DNA from: Methylococcaceae bacterium UBA6146
GTDB lineage: Bacteria; Pseudomonadota; Gammaproteobacteria; Methylococcales; Methylomonadaceae
Assembly: GCA_002422395.1 (NCBI GenBank)
Contig: DIUY01000011.1
Location: 358,507 to 422,506 of the forward strand
Direction: 5' to 3'
DNA length: 64,000 bases
The translations under genes and the position numbers were made by a program. This document shows positions 8,423 to 17,587 of this stretch, one piece after another. How positions within the stretch are numbered: the first letter of the stretch is position 1; each line of letters begins with the position of its first letter. The notes beneath the pieces are model-generated. The model saw only the letters and a list, made by a program, of their open reading frames with translations, was not told where the DNA came from and did not search any database.

Positions 8423-9253
8423 TCAATTCACCAATTGGATGCGCATGGACAAATCAATCGCCCTGATGTTTTTGGTCAACGCCCCGATAGATATGAAATC
8501 GACGCCGGTTTGGGCAATGGTTTTGATGTTGTCCAGCGTGATGTTGCCGGAGGCTTCCAGTTCCACCTGTCCGGCGCTTAATTTGACGGCGGCGGCCAGG
8601 TCTTCGAGGCTGAAATTGTCCAGCATAATACGGTCAGGTTTGGCGGCGAGGGCTTCGCGCAGTTCCGCTAGAGACTCAACTTCGACCTCTATGGCTACCG
8701 TGCTTTGCCGACGGGCGATAGTGACGGCATTGGCAATGGAGCCGGCGGCAATGATATGGTTTTCTTTGATTAACACGCCATCATAAAGCCCCATGCGGTG
8801 GTTATGGCAGCCGCCGCAGGCAACCGCATACTTTTGCGCCTTCCTAAGGCCGGGGATGGTTTTGCGGGTGTCCAGCACCTTACAGCCCGTGCCCGTTACT
8901 GCCTCGGCATAGGTGCGGGCGACGGTGGCGGTGGCGGACAGGGTTTGCAACAGGTTTAAGGCGGTGCGCTCCCCCGTCAGCAACTGCCGTGCCGGGCCGC
9001 TGAGTTGGCAAAGCACGGTGTTTCCACTAACGCTTGCGCCTTCTGCGACCAGCCAAGTGATGGCCACATTGGCGTCCAGCGTTTTGAACACTGCCTCAAA
9101 CCAGGCTTGCCCGCAGACAACCATCGCTTCGCGGGTCATGACTTCGGCGCTGGCGGTCATGGTTTCAGGAATAATCGCGGCGGTCAGGTCGCCTGTGCCC
9201 AAGTCTTCCGCCAGAAAGGCGGCCACGTCCGCAATGATTTCGGTTTGTGTCAT
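8423..9253 (-). CDS. nadC: Nicotinate-nucleotide diphosphorylase (carboxylating)
   Basis: 276 aa quinolinate phosphoribosyltransferase, which makes nicotinate mononucleotide from quinolinate and PRPP in de novo NAD synthesis. Conserved segments are all present: EDLGTGDLT near the N terminus, GERTALNLLQ, the DTRKTIPGLRKAQKYAVACGG region with RMGLYDGVLIKENH, and IMLDNFSLEDL. Length matches the family. It leads a two-gene unit with the flavin reductase and is divergent from the radical SAM gene. Confidence 0.96.
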   Translation of the reverse strand: MTQTEIIADVAAFLAEDLGTGDLTAAIIPETMTASAEVMTREAMVVCGQAWFEAVFKTLDANVAITWLVAEGASVSGNTVLCQLSGPARQLLTGERTALNLLQTLSATATVARTYAEAVTGTGCKVLDTRKTIPGLRKAQKYAVACGGCHNHRMGLYDGVLIKENHIIAAGSIANAVTIARRQSTVAIEVEVESLAELREALAAKPDRIMLDNFSLEDLAAAVKLSAGQVELEASGNITLDNIKTIAQTGVDFISIGALTKNIRAIDLSMRIQLVN

Positions 9254-9334
9254 CTCATCCCACCCAAAAAACTAAAAAAAAGCACTATAACGCCGTAGAA
9301 TACCATGTTTGAAAGTCACTTCTAACCAGGGTTC

Positions 9335-10186
9335 ATGACCACAACGTTATCAACAACCAACCACCGATCTGATATTGTCGGCTTAACTTATGTCTATCCC
9401 GTGTTGTCCAGACGCGCGGGCGGATTGTCCATAGGCATCAATTTTAATACCAACAACGCCTGTAACTGGCGATGTATCTATTGCCAGGTGCCGAATCTGA
9501 CGATTGGCAGCGCCCCGCCTATAGATTTCCCATTATTGGAGCAGGAGCTGCGCGGCTTCCTTGATGAGGTCTTAAACGGCGATTTTTACCAGCGCTTTCA
9601 AGTCGATATGGATAAACGCGTCATTAAGGACATAGCGATTGCCGGTAACGGCGAACCCACTAGCCTGCAAGAATTTGCTGCGGCGGTGGCGCTGATAGGC
9701 CGGATCGCCACTGAATTGGGCATATTTCCTGCGAGCAAATATATTTTGATCACCAATGGTAGCCTGATACACCAAAGCCGAGTTCAGGAGGGCCTACGCA
9801 ACTTAAGCGGATACGGCGGCGAGGTCTGGTTTAAGTTTGATAGCGCGACGGATGCGGGCAGAAAACTAATCAACCGTTCAAGCCAAAGCGTGCAAGCGGC
9901 CTTGACCAATCTTAGCCTCTCCGCACAATTGTGCACGACCAAGCTGCAAACTTGCGTGTTCAGCTATCAAGGGCAAGGGTGGACGGCGGGGGAACGGCAG
10001 GCGTATCTGGATGCCCTGGAAACTATCCGGGCCGGTACGCCGGTCCGGCAGGTCATGCTTTACACCCTGGCGCGCACTTCTGCGCAGCCGGAAGCTGACC
10101 AGCTGGAAAAAGCATCGGCAGAGACGCTAAATGAGTTGGCCGATGCGGTTCGGTCACTGGGCTTTGACGTGTCAGTGAGCATTTGA
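9335..10186 (+). CDS. Radical SAM protein
   Basis: 283 aa. The N-terminal CNWRCIYC (C43, C47, C50) is the CxxxCxxC motif that holds the 4Fe-4S cluster for cleavage of S-adenosylmethionine. The IAGNGEPTS stretch matches the SAM-binding strand, and the rest follows the partial TIM barrel with VMLYTLAR near the C terminus. It resembles COG0731-type proteins of unassigned function. It stands alone, divergent from nadC and followed by a palindromic element. The substrate is unknown. Confidence 0.85.
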   Translation: MTTTLSTTNHRSDIVGLTYVYPVLSRRAGGLSIGINFNTNNACNWRCIYCQVPNLTIGSAPPIDFPLLEQELRGFLDEVLNGDFYQRFQVDMDKRVIKDIAIAGNGEPTSLQEFAAAVALIGRIATELGIFPASKYILITNGSLIHQSRVQEGLRNLSGYGGEVWFKFDSATDAGRKLINRSSQSVQAALTNLSLSAQLCTTKLQTCVFSYQGQGWTAGERQAYLDALETIRAGTPVRQVMLYTLARTSAQPEADQLEKASAETLNELADAVRSLGFDVSVSI

Positions 10187-10236
10187 TTTGGGCAATGCAG
10201 TTGGGCTGGCGCGAAAAAATCCACATACTTCTTTGA

Positions 10237-10370
10237 TAGTCCTGCAATTGGAATGATAAGCGCTTTGTCAAGCTATTCACTGAGACGACTGCGCGTCCTT
10301 AAAGGACGCGCAGTCGTAGCCATAAAACGGCAAGGTTGACTTTTTACAAATCATTCCAATTGCAGGACTA
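10237..10370. repeat. Nested-palindrome element (MITE/REPIN-like), full copy
   Basis: Outer arms at 10237-10257 and 10350-10370 are perfect 21-bp inverted repeats (left arm TAGTCCTGCAATTGGAATGAT). Centred inside is a 16-bp perfect hairpin at 10285-10317 (left arm ACGACTGCGCGTCCTT). The element fills most of the 322-bp gap between the radical SAM gene and the MFS gene and encodes nothing. A diverged copy is at 50251-50420, and the inner hairpin alone recurs at 43732-43764. Confidence 0.85.
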
Positions 10371-10508
10371 CCACTTGTTTTATACTATTTGCCATTATCC
10401 AGTGGATTAAGAGGATTTAATCAGCACTTCCTTAGTAGCTAGAGTAGCTAGGCAATTATTTTAATCACACCTGATTTTTTTAAACAGTTCACACAGGAGC
10501 AAGCCGTT

Positions 10509-11909
10509 TTGAATAACGTACAGGATATAACCAGTCCGATGACCGCACCGGAGCGACGTGCAACGTTATCGCTAGCCGGTATTTATGCCTTGCGGATGCT
10601 GGGGTTGTTCATGATTTTGCCGGTGTTGTCGCTATTTGCCGAGCAGCTTGAGGGGGCAACGCCGGCACTGATTGGTCTGGCGATGAGCATTTACGGTTTG
10701 CCGCAGGTGTTGTTACAAATTCCTTTTGGGTTGTTGTCAGACCGGTTTGGACGCAAGAAAATAATCATTATCGGTTTGCTGCTGTTTTTTGTGGGGAGTG
10801 TGATTGCCGCATTATCCACTAGCATTTATGGCATTTTGGTCGGCAGGGCGTTTCAGGGCGCAGGCGCTATTTCGGCGGCAATTATGGCGCTGGTGGCGGA
10901 TTTGACGCAGGAAGTGCACCGCACTAAGGCAATGGCCCTGATCGGTGTCAGTATTGGCGGGTCATTTGGTTTGGGCATAGTTTTAGGGCCTATTATTGCC
11001 AGTTTCGGTGGCGTCCAAGGCGTGTTTTGGATGACGGCACTATTGACTGCTCTGGCGATATTTGCACTGGTGTATTTTGTCCCGAACCCGCCCCAATCAA
11101 AAGTACACCGCGATACCAATTTTGTGCCCGGACAAATGGCCGATGCCTTAAAAAATCCTGATTTGCTACGGCTGGATTATGGGATTTTTACCCTGCACTT
11201 GATTTTAATGGCGACGTTTGTGGTTGTGCCTACCCTGATGCGTGATGCGGGTCTGGCGACGGGCCTACAATGGCAGGTTTATTTGCCGGTGTTTGTGGTG
11301 TCTATGGGAATCGCCGTACCCTTTATTATCCTGGCAGAAAAAAAACGCAAAATGAAACCGGTTTTTATCGGTGCGATTGCCGTCCTGATAGCCGCCATGC
11401 TTGGCCTAGCCCAGTTCCATCAAAGCTTAGTCGAAATCATTGGTTTTTTGGGGTTGTTTTTTTGTGGCTTTAACCTGCTTGAAGCCACCTTGCCTTCGCT
11501 GGTGTCAAAAACCGCGCCGGCTGATTTAAAAGGCACCGCGATGGGTGCGTATTCCAGTTCCCAGTTTATGGGGCTTTTTATTGGAGGGTTGTTAGGTGGT
11601 GTGTTTAAAGGCGAATACGGCGAGGCCGCAGTGTTTGTATTTTGCGCCGCGCTGTTAAGCAGTTGGCTGTTAGTGGCATTGACGATGAAACCGCCCCGTT
11701 ATTTGGCCAATTTACTGATTTCCCTAAATAATCTTGACAGGCAGGATGCCGATAAATTTGCCGCCGACATGTTGGATGTCGCGGGCGTGGAAGAAGTGAC
11801 CTTAAACTACGAAGATGCTGTCGCCTACCTTAAAGTGGATAACCAACGCTTAGATACGCAACAGTTGCAGGCTTTAATCATGCAGTACGAAGCGCATGCC
11901 GGGCGCTAA
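10509..11909 (+). CDS. MFS transporter with C-terminal YAM-like domain (YajR type)
   Basis: 466 aa, about twelve hydrophobic segments of the major facilitator superfamily. The family loop motif is visible between segments 2 and 3 as GLLSDRFGRKK. After the last segment a soluble tail of about 75 residues (DADKFAADMLDVAGVEEVTLNYEDAVAYLKV...) resembles the ferredoxin-like YAM domain of YajR. Translation is placed at a TTG because an AGGAG lies 8-12 bp upstream; an ATG 33 bp later is the alternative. The substrate is unknown. It is followed at 41 bp by pilU. Confidence 0.85.
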   Translation: MNNVQDITSPMTAPERRATLSLAGIYALRMLGLFMILPVLSLFAEQLEGATPALIGLAMSIYGLPQVLLQIPFGLLSDRFGRKKIIIIGLLLFFVGSVIAALSTSIYGILVGRAFQGAGAISAAIMALVADLTQEVHRTKAMALIGVSIGGSFGLGIVLGPIIASFGGVQGVFWMTALLTALAIFALVYFVPNPPQSKVHRDTNFVPGQMADALKNPDLLRLDYGIFTLHLILMATFVVVPTLMRDAGLATGLQWQVYLPVFVVSMGIAVPFIILAEKKRKMKPVFIGAIAVLIAAMLGLAQFHQSLVEIIGFLGLFFCGFNLLEATLPSLVSKTAPADLKGTAMGAYSSSQFMGLFIGGLLGGVFKGEYGEAAVFVFCAALLSSWLLVALTMKPPRYLANLLISLNNLDRQDADKFAADMLDVAGVEEVTLNYEDAVAYLKVDNQRLDTQQLQALIMQYEAHAGR

Positions 11910-11950
11910 CACCTTTTTTATTCCACCCTAACTAATAGGCCAAGTTCGCT

Positions 11951-13171
11951 ATGGATCTAAAAGATTACCTAAAAATGCTTGTCAGTAATGATGGCTCTGA
12001 TCTCTATTTAACGGTTGAGGCGCCGCCAGTCGCTAAGTTTCAGGGCATCCTTAAGCCACTTGAAAATGTTAGATTGAGCAAAGACCGGCTAAAAGAAATC
12101 GCCTACAGCGTGATGGATGAAGAACAGCGTTTGGCGTTTGAGCATGTGCCCGAAATGAACCTGGCCATTTCCGAACCAGGCATTGGCCGGTTTAGGGTCA
12201 ATATTTTCATGCAACGCAATTGCCATGCACTGGTTATCCGCAATATCAAAGTGGAAATTCCCAATGCGGATAAGTTGGGTTTGCCATCTATCCTCAAAGA
12301 ATCGATTATGGAAAAGCGCGGGTTGATCCTGTTTATTGGTGGCACCGGCTCCGGTAAGTCAACGTCGTTGGCGGCGCTAATTGATTACCGTAACAGCAAT
12401 TCGTCCGGTCATATCATCACTATCGAAGACCCCATTGAATATCTTCATCCGCATAAAAAATCGCTGGTCAACCAGCGGGAAGTCGGGGTTGATACCTTAA
12501 GTTATGAAGATGCGTTAAAAAACACCTTGCGCCAGGCGCCCGACGTGATCCTGATTGGTGAAATCCGCAGCCGCGAGACTATGGAGCATGCGTTGGCTTT
12601 CGCCGAAACCGGTCATCTATGCCTTTCCACCCTCCATGCCAACAACTCTAACCAAGCGCTGGACCGGATCATCAATTTTTTCCCTGAAGAACGCCATAAC
12701 CAGTTACTGCTGGATTTGTCGCTTAATTTAAAAGCCTTTGTTTCGCAACGGCTAGTGCCTACGATAGAGGGCAAGCGTGTGGCCGCGATTGAAATTCTGC
12801 TGACCTCACAGTTGGTGCGCGATTTAATTCTTAAGTGGGAAGTCCATAACATCAAAGAAGCGATGGAAAAGTCTGAAAATATCGGTATGCAGACATTTGA
12901 CAGCCATTTGATGCGGCTTTACAAAGAAGGCGTCATTTCTTTAGATGAGGCATTAAAAAATTCCGATTCGCCGAATAACCTTAAATTAAAAATCAGTTTA
13001 AGCGGCGGGCTAGGCTGCATTAGCCCAGGAGCTAAAGAGAGCCGGGCAGTGAAAAAGGACGCCGGATTATCCCTGCAAGCCATTGTAAAAAAAGAAGAAG
13101 AGGGGGATGAAAACGCCATAAAGGAAGCGGGCACGGTGCCAAACAATCATGGAAAAGTGATCCATGAATGA
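11951..13171 (+). CDS. pilU: Twitching motility ATPase, PilT/PilU family
   Basis: 406 aa hexameric ATPase that powers type IV pilus retraction from the cytoplasmic face. The N-terminal PAS-like domain covers residues 1-100, Walker A is GGTGSGKST, the Asp box is IITIEDPIEYLH, Walker B is VILIGEIRSRETME, and the His box is GHLCLSTLHANN. The long charged C-terminal tail (residues about 345-406) and overall sequence favour PilU over PilT. No other pilus genes lie nearby, as is common for pilU. Confidence 0.88.
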   Translation: MDLKDYLKMLVSNDGSDLYLTVEAPPVAKFQGILKPLENVRLSKDRLKEIAYSVMDEEQRLAFEHVPEMNLAISEPGIGRFRVNIFMQRNCHALVIRNIKVEIPNADKLGLPSILKESIMEKRGLILFIGGTGSGKSTSLAALIDYRNSNSSGHIITIEDPIEYLHPHKKSLVNQREVGVDTLSYEDALKNTLRQAPDVILIGEIRSRETMEHALAFAETGHLCLSTLHANNSNQALDRIINFFPEERHNQLLLDLSLNLKAFVSQRLVPTIEGKRVAAIEILLTSQLVRDLILKWEVHNIKEAMEKSENIGMQTFDSHLMRLYKEGVISLDEALKNSDSPNNLKLKISLSGGLGCISPGAKESRAVKKDAGLSLQAIVKKEEEGDENAIKEAGTVPNNHGKVIHE

Positions 13172-13176
13172 TAATG

Positions 13177-13210
13177 GCCCGCGCCATTGCCACACGACCT
13201 GCGGGCTTTT
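13177..13210 (+). terminator. Possible intrinsic terminator after pilU
   Basis: GCCCGC at 13177-13182 pairs with GCGGGC at 13201-13206, followed by TTTT. The loop is long (18 nt) and the stem short, so this is a weak call. A TATAAT at 13215-13220 immediately after it is a plausible -10 box for glyQ. Confidence 0.4.
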
Positions 13211-13252
13211 AAGCTATAATTTGCCACTTTTTACCAACCCAACTAAGCCGCC

Positions 13253-14161
13253 GTGTCTAGCATAACCAACGATTTATCAACTTTTCAGGGACTTATTCTT
13301 GCGCTACAAGCTTACTGGTCAAACCAAGGCTGCATTTTATTGCAACCTTTAGACCAAGAAGTCGGCGCAGGCACCTTCCATCCCGCCACGTTCTTACGCG
13401 CCATCGGCCCTGAGCCTTGGAACGCCGCCTACGTACAGCCATCACGCCGCCCCACCGACGGGCGTTTTGGCGAAAACCCCAACCGCTTGCAGCATTACTA
13501 CCAATACCAAGTGATGCTCAAACCTTCGCCTGACAACATCCAAGAACTGTATTTAGGTTCGTTGACCGCACTGGGTTTTGATTTGCTCGAACATGACATC
13601 CGTTTCGTCGAAGACAACTGGGAATCACCCACGTTAGGCGCATGGGGCTTGGGCTGGGAAGTCTGGCTGAACGGCATGGAAGTCACGCAATTTACTTACT
13701 TCCAACAAGTCGGCGGTTTGGAATGCCGCCCCGTCACCGGTGAAATCACTTACGGCTTAGAACGTTTGGCGATGTACTTGCAAGGCGTGAAAAGCGTTTA
13801 CGACTTGATTTGGACGCGCACCCCGCACGGTGTCGTCACTTACGGCGACGTGTTCCACCAAAACGAAGTGGAAATGTCATCGTTCAACTTCGACCACGCC
13901 AATGTGCCGTTTTTGTTCCAATGTTTCGACACTTACGAACAAGAATGCGTCAAGTTGATTGAGTTAGGTCTGCCGTTGCCAGCCTACGAAATGGTCTTGA
14001 AAGCCTCGCACACCTTCAACCTGCTCGATGCCCGCCACGCCATTTCCGTCACCGAACGCCAACGTTACATCTTGCGCGTGCGGACATTATCGCGTGCCGT
14101 GGCTGAGGCTTATTATGCGCGGCGTGAGTCGTTGGGTTTTCCGATGTGCCAAACCAGCTAA
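13253..14161 (+). CDS. glyQ: Glycine-tRNA ligase alpha subunit
   Basis: 302 aa, the usual length of the alpha subunit of the tetrameric (alpha2beta2) bacterial glycyl-tRNA synthetase, which carries the adenylation site. Class II signatures are clear: TFHPATFLRAIGPEPW, YVQPSRRPTDGRFGENPNR, and GLERLAMYLQG near the middle. A GTG start is used (MSSITNDLSTFQGLI). Its beta-subunit gene glyS, normally adjacent, is displaced 3.4 kb downstream by an inserted four-gene block. Confidence 0.97.
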   Translation: MSSITNDLSTFQGLILALQAYWSNQGCILLQPLDQEVGAGTFHPATFLRAIGPEPWNAAYVQPSRRPTDGRFGENPNRLQHYYQYQVMLKPSPDNIQELYLGSLTALGFDLLEHDIRFVEDNWESPTLGAWGLGWEVWLNGMEVTQFTYFQQVGGLECRPVTGEITYGLERLAMYLQGVKSVYDLIWTRTPHGVVTYGDVFHQNEVEMSSFNFDHANVPFLFQCFDTYEQECVKLIELGLPLPAYEMVLKASHTFNLLDARHAISVTERQRYILRVRTLSRAVAEAYYARRESLGFPMCQTS

Positions 14162-14173
14162 AGGTTATTTGCC

Positions 14174-15268
14174 ATGTTAAAAAGATTGTATGTCCATAAT
14201 TACAAATGCTTAGTTAATTTTGAGATTAACTTTGATCAGGATATTAGTCTTTTTTTGGGGGCAAATGGGTCGGGGAAATCTACGGTTTTTGAGGTTTTGG
14301 CGAAGCTTCGAAGAGTAATTGTTGATGAAGAAAAATTAGCAAATATATTCGATTTTGAAGATACTCCTCGTTGGGTAACTCCAGACCCAATTGAAAAATC
14401 AAAAGTTCGGTTTGAACTTGATCTTGAAATTAAAGGTGTGCTTTACAAATATCTTTTAGTTATTGAGTTTGTCAATCGGACTAAAGAACTCAGTATTGAA
14501 GAAGAGTCCTTTGGTTTTGATGATGAATTATTTATTCTGTCTAAAAACGGAAAAACAACACTAGTTGCAAAAAACAATGAGGAACTTCCATTCGACAACT
14601 CTCGTTCTTGTATGCGATTTTTTCAGTATAAAAGCTTTATAAATGCACTGAATACGTTTTTCATTGTTCGTATCAAACCTTATGAAATGACATCAACTAT
14701 TAACAAAGCTGATTCTAAGATTCGAACTGACTTTTCAAATTTCGCTGAATGGTTTGCACACTTAAATGAAAATAACAGAAGAGATGTATCAATTTTTGAA
14801 GATGAAATGCGCGATATTCTACCTGGATTCGATTATTTTAAGATTGAACAGGCGGGACAGGCTAAGGTTCTGCAAGTAGAGTTTGAAAATAAATCCAACA
14901 AAAAAGACATTATCACTTATTACTTTAACGAACTATCAGAAGGTCAAAAGGTATTAATTTCGCTTTATGCATTAATTTATTGCGCTCCCGAATACTCTTT
15001 AATTTGCATTGACGAACCGGAGAACTTTTTAGCATTACCTGAAATTCAGCCATGGTTGAACGTATTGCGAGAACGATGCAAAAGAAGATTTTTACAAGCT
15101 TTGATAATTTCCCATCATCCAAGCCTAATCAATTTCTTAGCTCCAGATTCTGGTTATTGGTTTTCAAGGCAAGAAAATCACACTACTTTCGAAAAGATCA
15201 CTGAACAAGAAGAGGATGGTTTATCGCTTGCCCAGTTAATTGAAATGGGCTGGATTTATGGCGATTAA
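14174..15268 (+). CDS. AAA15/OLD-type ATPase (pair 1)
   Basis: 364 aa, SMC/ABC-like ATPase. Walker A is GANGSGKST (29-37), the signature-like LSEGQ is at 254-258, Walker B ICIDEPE at 277-283 and the switch histidine in SHHP at 313-316. The central insert (80-240) has no recognised domain. Unlike full-length OLD proteins it has no C-terminal TOPRIM domain; a TOPRIM-like partner overlaps its 3' end instead. It starts 13 bp after glyQ, inside what should be the glyQ-glyS operon, and is much richer in A+T than the flanking genes, which points to transfer. By analogy with split OLD, PARIS and RloAB systems it is probably a defence sensor; that role is inferred. Confidence 0.8.
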   Translation: MLKRLYVHNYKCLVNFEINFDQDISLFLGANGSGKSTVFEVLAKLRRVIVDEEKLANIFDFEDTPRWVTPDPIEKSKVRFELDLEIKGVLYKYLLVIEFVNRTKELSIEEESFGFDDELFILSKNGKTTLVAKNNEELPFDNSRSCMRFFQYKSFINALNTFFIVRIKPYEMTSTINKADSKIRTDFSNFAEWFAHLNENNRRDVSIFEDEMRDILPGFDYFKIEQAGQAKVLQVEFENKSNKKDIITYYFNELSEGQKVLISLYALIYCAPEYSLICIDEPENFLALPEIQPWLNVLRERCKRRFLQALIISHHPSLINFLAPDSGYWFSRQENHTTFEKITEQEEDGLSLAQLIEMGWIYGD

Positions 15269-15830
15269 TCTTAAAGGTTATCGCATTACGGTGTTGTGTG
15301 AAGATATGGCTCAATTTGACTTTCTCAGCTCTTATGCAAAAGCATTAGGTGCGGAAAATAGAAAAATCTTTAAGTTACCAGCTTATAACAACGCCACCGT
15401 TTTAAAATATTATCCAAATGCTGTTAAAGATTATCGGCGTTTCTCTAATGAAAACATTGTGTTGATGGTAATGATAGATGCCGATGAAAAAACTATCCTA
15501 GAAAGACTAAAAGAATTTGATGAAAAATTGGATATTGAAAAAGCCAGATTAAATCAATCCACACGATTAAGTAACGAGAAAATTTTGCTGTTTGCACCGA
15601 TCCGAAATATTGAATCGTGGTTTCATTACATTCAAACAAATGCTGATGATATTGAAACTAAAACAGATAGCTCTGGCAAAATCATTAGCTATAAAAATCA
15701 ATATAAAAACCAAGACATCAGCGAGTTGGTAAAAAAATTAAAAGAAGAAATTTGCCTTAATCGCTTGCCTGACAACACCCCTGCTTCGTTGCGTCATGCT
15801 TGCAACGAATTGAAACGCCTGAATAACTGA
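15258..15830 (+). CDS. Short TOPRIM-like partner protein (pair 1)
   Basis: 190 aa from the ATG that overlaps the ATPase stop by 11 bp; a TTG 18 bp earlier is less likely. The N terminus reads GYRITVLCEDMAQFDFL, and a second strand reads IVLMVMIDADEKT, giving the E...DxD layout (E15, D74, D76) of TOPRIM nuclease or primase-type folds. The C-terminal half is charged and helical, with IESWFHYI as a conserved-looking core. Coupling with the ATPase suggests a two-protein complex in which this is the effector. The family was not identified and the TOPRIM call rests on motif spacing only. Confidence 0.65.
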   Translation: MAINLKGYRITVLCEDMAQFDFLSSYAKALGAENRKIFKLPAYNNATVLKYYPNAVKDYRRFSNENIVLMVMIDADEKTILERLKEFDEKLDIEKARLNQSTRLSNEKILLFAPIRNIESWFHYIQTNADDIETKTDSSGKIISYKNQYKNQDISELVKKLKEEICLNRLPDNTPASLRHACNELKRLNN

Positions 15831-15940
15831 CGTGATTATGTTGATAACACCATTATTAATTTGCCATCAAGTCCATAACTACAGCAATTTTATTCAAAGC
15901 TGCTGGTTTTCTGCGCTTAACGTATAGGTAGCAAAATAAC

Positions 15941-17017
15941 ATGGCAAACTTCTTCAACTCAGTTCGGATTACTAATTTCAAATCGCTTAAGGATGTGACC
16001 TTAAGCGATTGCAAGCGTATTAATTTGCTGATTGGTAAGCCGAATGTGGGGAAGTCTAATATTTTGGAGGCGATTGGGTTGTTTAGTTTGCCTTATATCA
16101 AATATGACGAAAGCGAAAAAATTACTCAGTTTGTAAGGTTAGAAAATATCCCAGAATTATTTTTTGATGGCAGAATTAATGAAGATATAACGGTTTGTGT
16201 AAGCGAGGACACAAATAGAAATAACAGCTGCAAAGTTATTTATAGAGGTGGATCAGTCGATTTCATAGTAAACCAAATAGACACAATCCCTGATTCTAAT
16301 TATCAGATGCCACTTTATCCCGCAGGTAAAGCAAATCAACGCTCAGTAATTGAAGTAGATAACTTTCTCGATTGGACATATACATACCCAAGTATTGAAT
16401 CCGATACTCAACTACCTAAAGTCAAATTATACAAATTTGCTCAACCGTTTATATTCAAAAAACAAAAGTATTTTATTCCGCATTTACTGCCTCCCTTTGG
16501 TACGAATTTATTTGATGTTATCCAATCCCACAAAGAACTAAAAACTGATTTATCACGTATTTTCTCTGGATATGGCCTTAAGCTTTTATTCGATAATGCA
16601 ACCTATGCGTTAAGATTAATGAAGACTTTAGAAGAAGATAACATTATTTCATTTCCTTACAGCTCGATAGCAGACACGATACAGCGAATCATTTTTTACA
16701 AAGCGGCAATTACATCTAACAAAAATTCAATTCTGCTTTTTGAAGAGCCGGAAGCCCACTGCTTCCCACCTTACATCACTCACATCGCCAGAGAAATAAT
16801 CGACTCAGAAAGCAACCAGTTTTTTATTGCTACGCATAGCCCTTACATTCTCGATACATTTTTAGAATACGAGCGTGACGATTTGGCCATTTATATGGCG
16901 GACTTTAAAGATGGTCAAACAGTAATTAAACGTCTAACGGATGCTGAATTAAATGATGTTTTTGAATATGGATTAGACCTATTTTTTAACGCTGAGTTAT
17001 TCACGGATGAAATCTAA
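15941..17017 (+). CDS. AAA15/OLD-type ATPase (pair 2)
   Basis: 358 aa ATPase of the AAA15/AAA21 (OLD-like) group. Walker A is GKPNVGKSN (32-40), Walker B is LLFEEPEAH (265-273), and THSPY (298-302) matches the H-loop. The N-terminal FNSVRITNFKSLKDV strand is typical of the group. It shows little resemblance to the ATPase of pair 1 beyond the motifs, so the two pairs are not a recent tandem duplication. A 110-bp gap separates it from pair 1, enough for its own promoter. Its short TOPRIM-like partner overlaps it by 11 bp, exactly as in pair 1. Confidence 0.8.
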   Translation: MANFFNSVRITNFKSLKDVTLSDCKRINLLIGKPNVGKSNILEAIGLFSLPYIKYDESEKITQFVRLENIPELFFDGRINEDITVCVSEDTNRNNSCKVIYRGGSVDFIVNQIDTIPDSNYQMPLYPAGKANQRSVIEVDNFLDWTYTYPSIESDTQLPKVKLYKFAQPFIFKKQKYFIPHLLPPFGTNLFDVIQSHKELKTDLSRIFSGYGLKLLFDNATYALRLMKTLEEDNIISFPYSSIADTIQRIIFYKAAITSNKNSILLFEEPEAHCFPPYITHIAREIIDSESNQFFIATHSPYILDTFLEYERDDLAIYMADFKDGQTVIKRLTDAELNDVFEYGLDLFFNAELFTDEI

Positions 17018-17561
17018 TATCAACTTCTGTGTCATGCCTGAGTGCTATCTGGATACAAACTTAGTAGAAGCTATTGCCCCTCCTCAAAGAATTAGCGGTA
17101 CTCAGGGATACAATCACAAAAAAAATTGCAATAAAGTTATTGATGAAATGCTTGGTAAGTTGAAAGATGATTTCGCTTTGGGGATTGTTGACAAAGACAA
17201 AAGGCCATTATCCCGTACTGCCGATTTTGCCTTACTCGCTGAAAGTCAGGGTTTAAAACTTCATAAACATCAACAAAAACACCACTATTTGATCTTCCAT
17301 CCGCCGATTGAGCAATGGATTCTGAATGAAGCCAAACAAGTTGGCATTGCCTTAAATGATGACCGATATAATCTGCCGATCTCATTGAAAGGTTTAGTTG
17401 ACGAAAAAAGTGAATTTAGTAAACATGACCCTCGGTTTACCCGCTTGTTTCGAGATTTAAAAACACAAAATGCAATGGGTATCAATCTATTAGCCAAATG
17501 GATTGAGCATCTGAAAGCAAACCCCTATAACGCCGACAAAACCACGTTACAAAACCTGTAG
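17007..17561 (+). CDS. Short TOPRIM-like partner protein (pair 2)
   Basis: 184 aa. The start ATG overlaps the stop of the preceding ATPase by 11 bp. INFCVMPECYLDTNLVEAI near the N terminus and FALGIVDKDK further on provide an acidic E12 and D62-x-D64, the arrangement of TOPRIM-like folds. The rest includes HHYLIFHPPIEQWIL and a helical tail. It ends 26 bp before glyS, so readthrough into glyS is likely. The function is inferred as the effector nuclease or RNA-targeting partner of the ATPase. It could instead belong to a DUF family I do not recall. Confidence 0.65.
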   Translation: MKSNINFCVMPECYLDTNLVEAIAPPQRISGTQGYNHKKNCNKVIDEMLGKLKDDFALGIVDKDKRPLSRTADFALLAESQGLKLHKHQQKHHYLIFHPPIEQWILNEAKQVGIALNDDRYNLPISLKGLVDEKSEFSKHDPRFTRLFRDLKTQNAMGINLLAKWIEHLKANPYNADKTTLQNL

Positions 17562-17587
17562 CAACAATTAATTAAAAAGGTCGCCCT

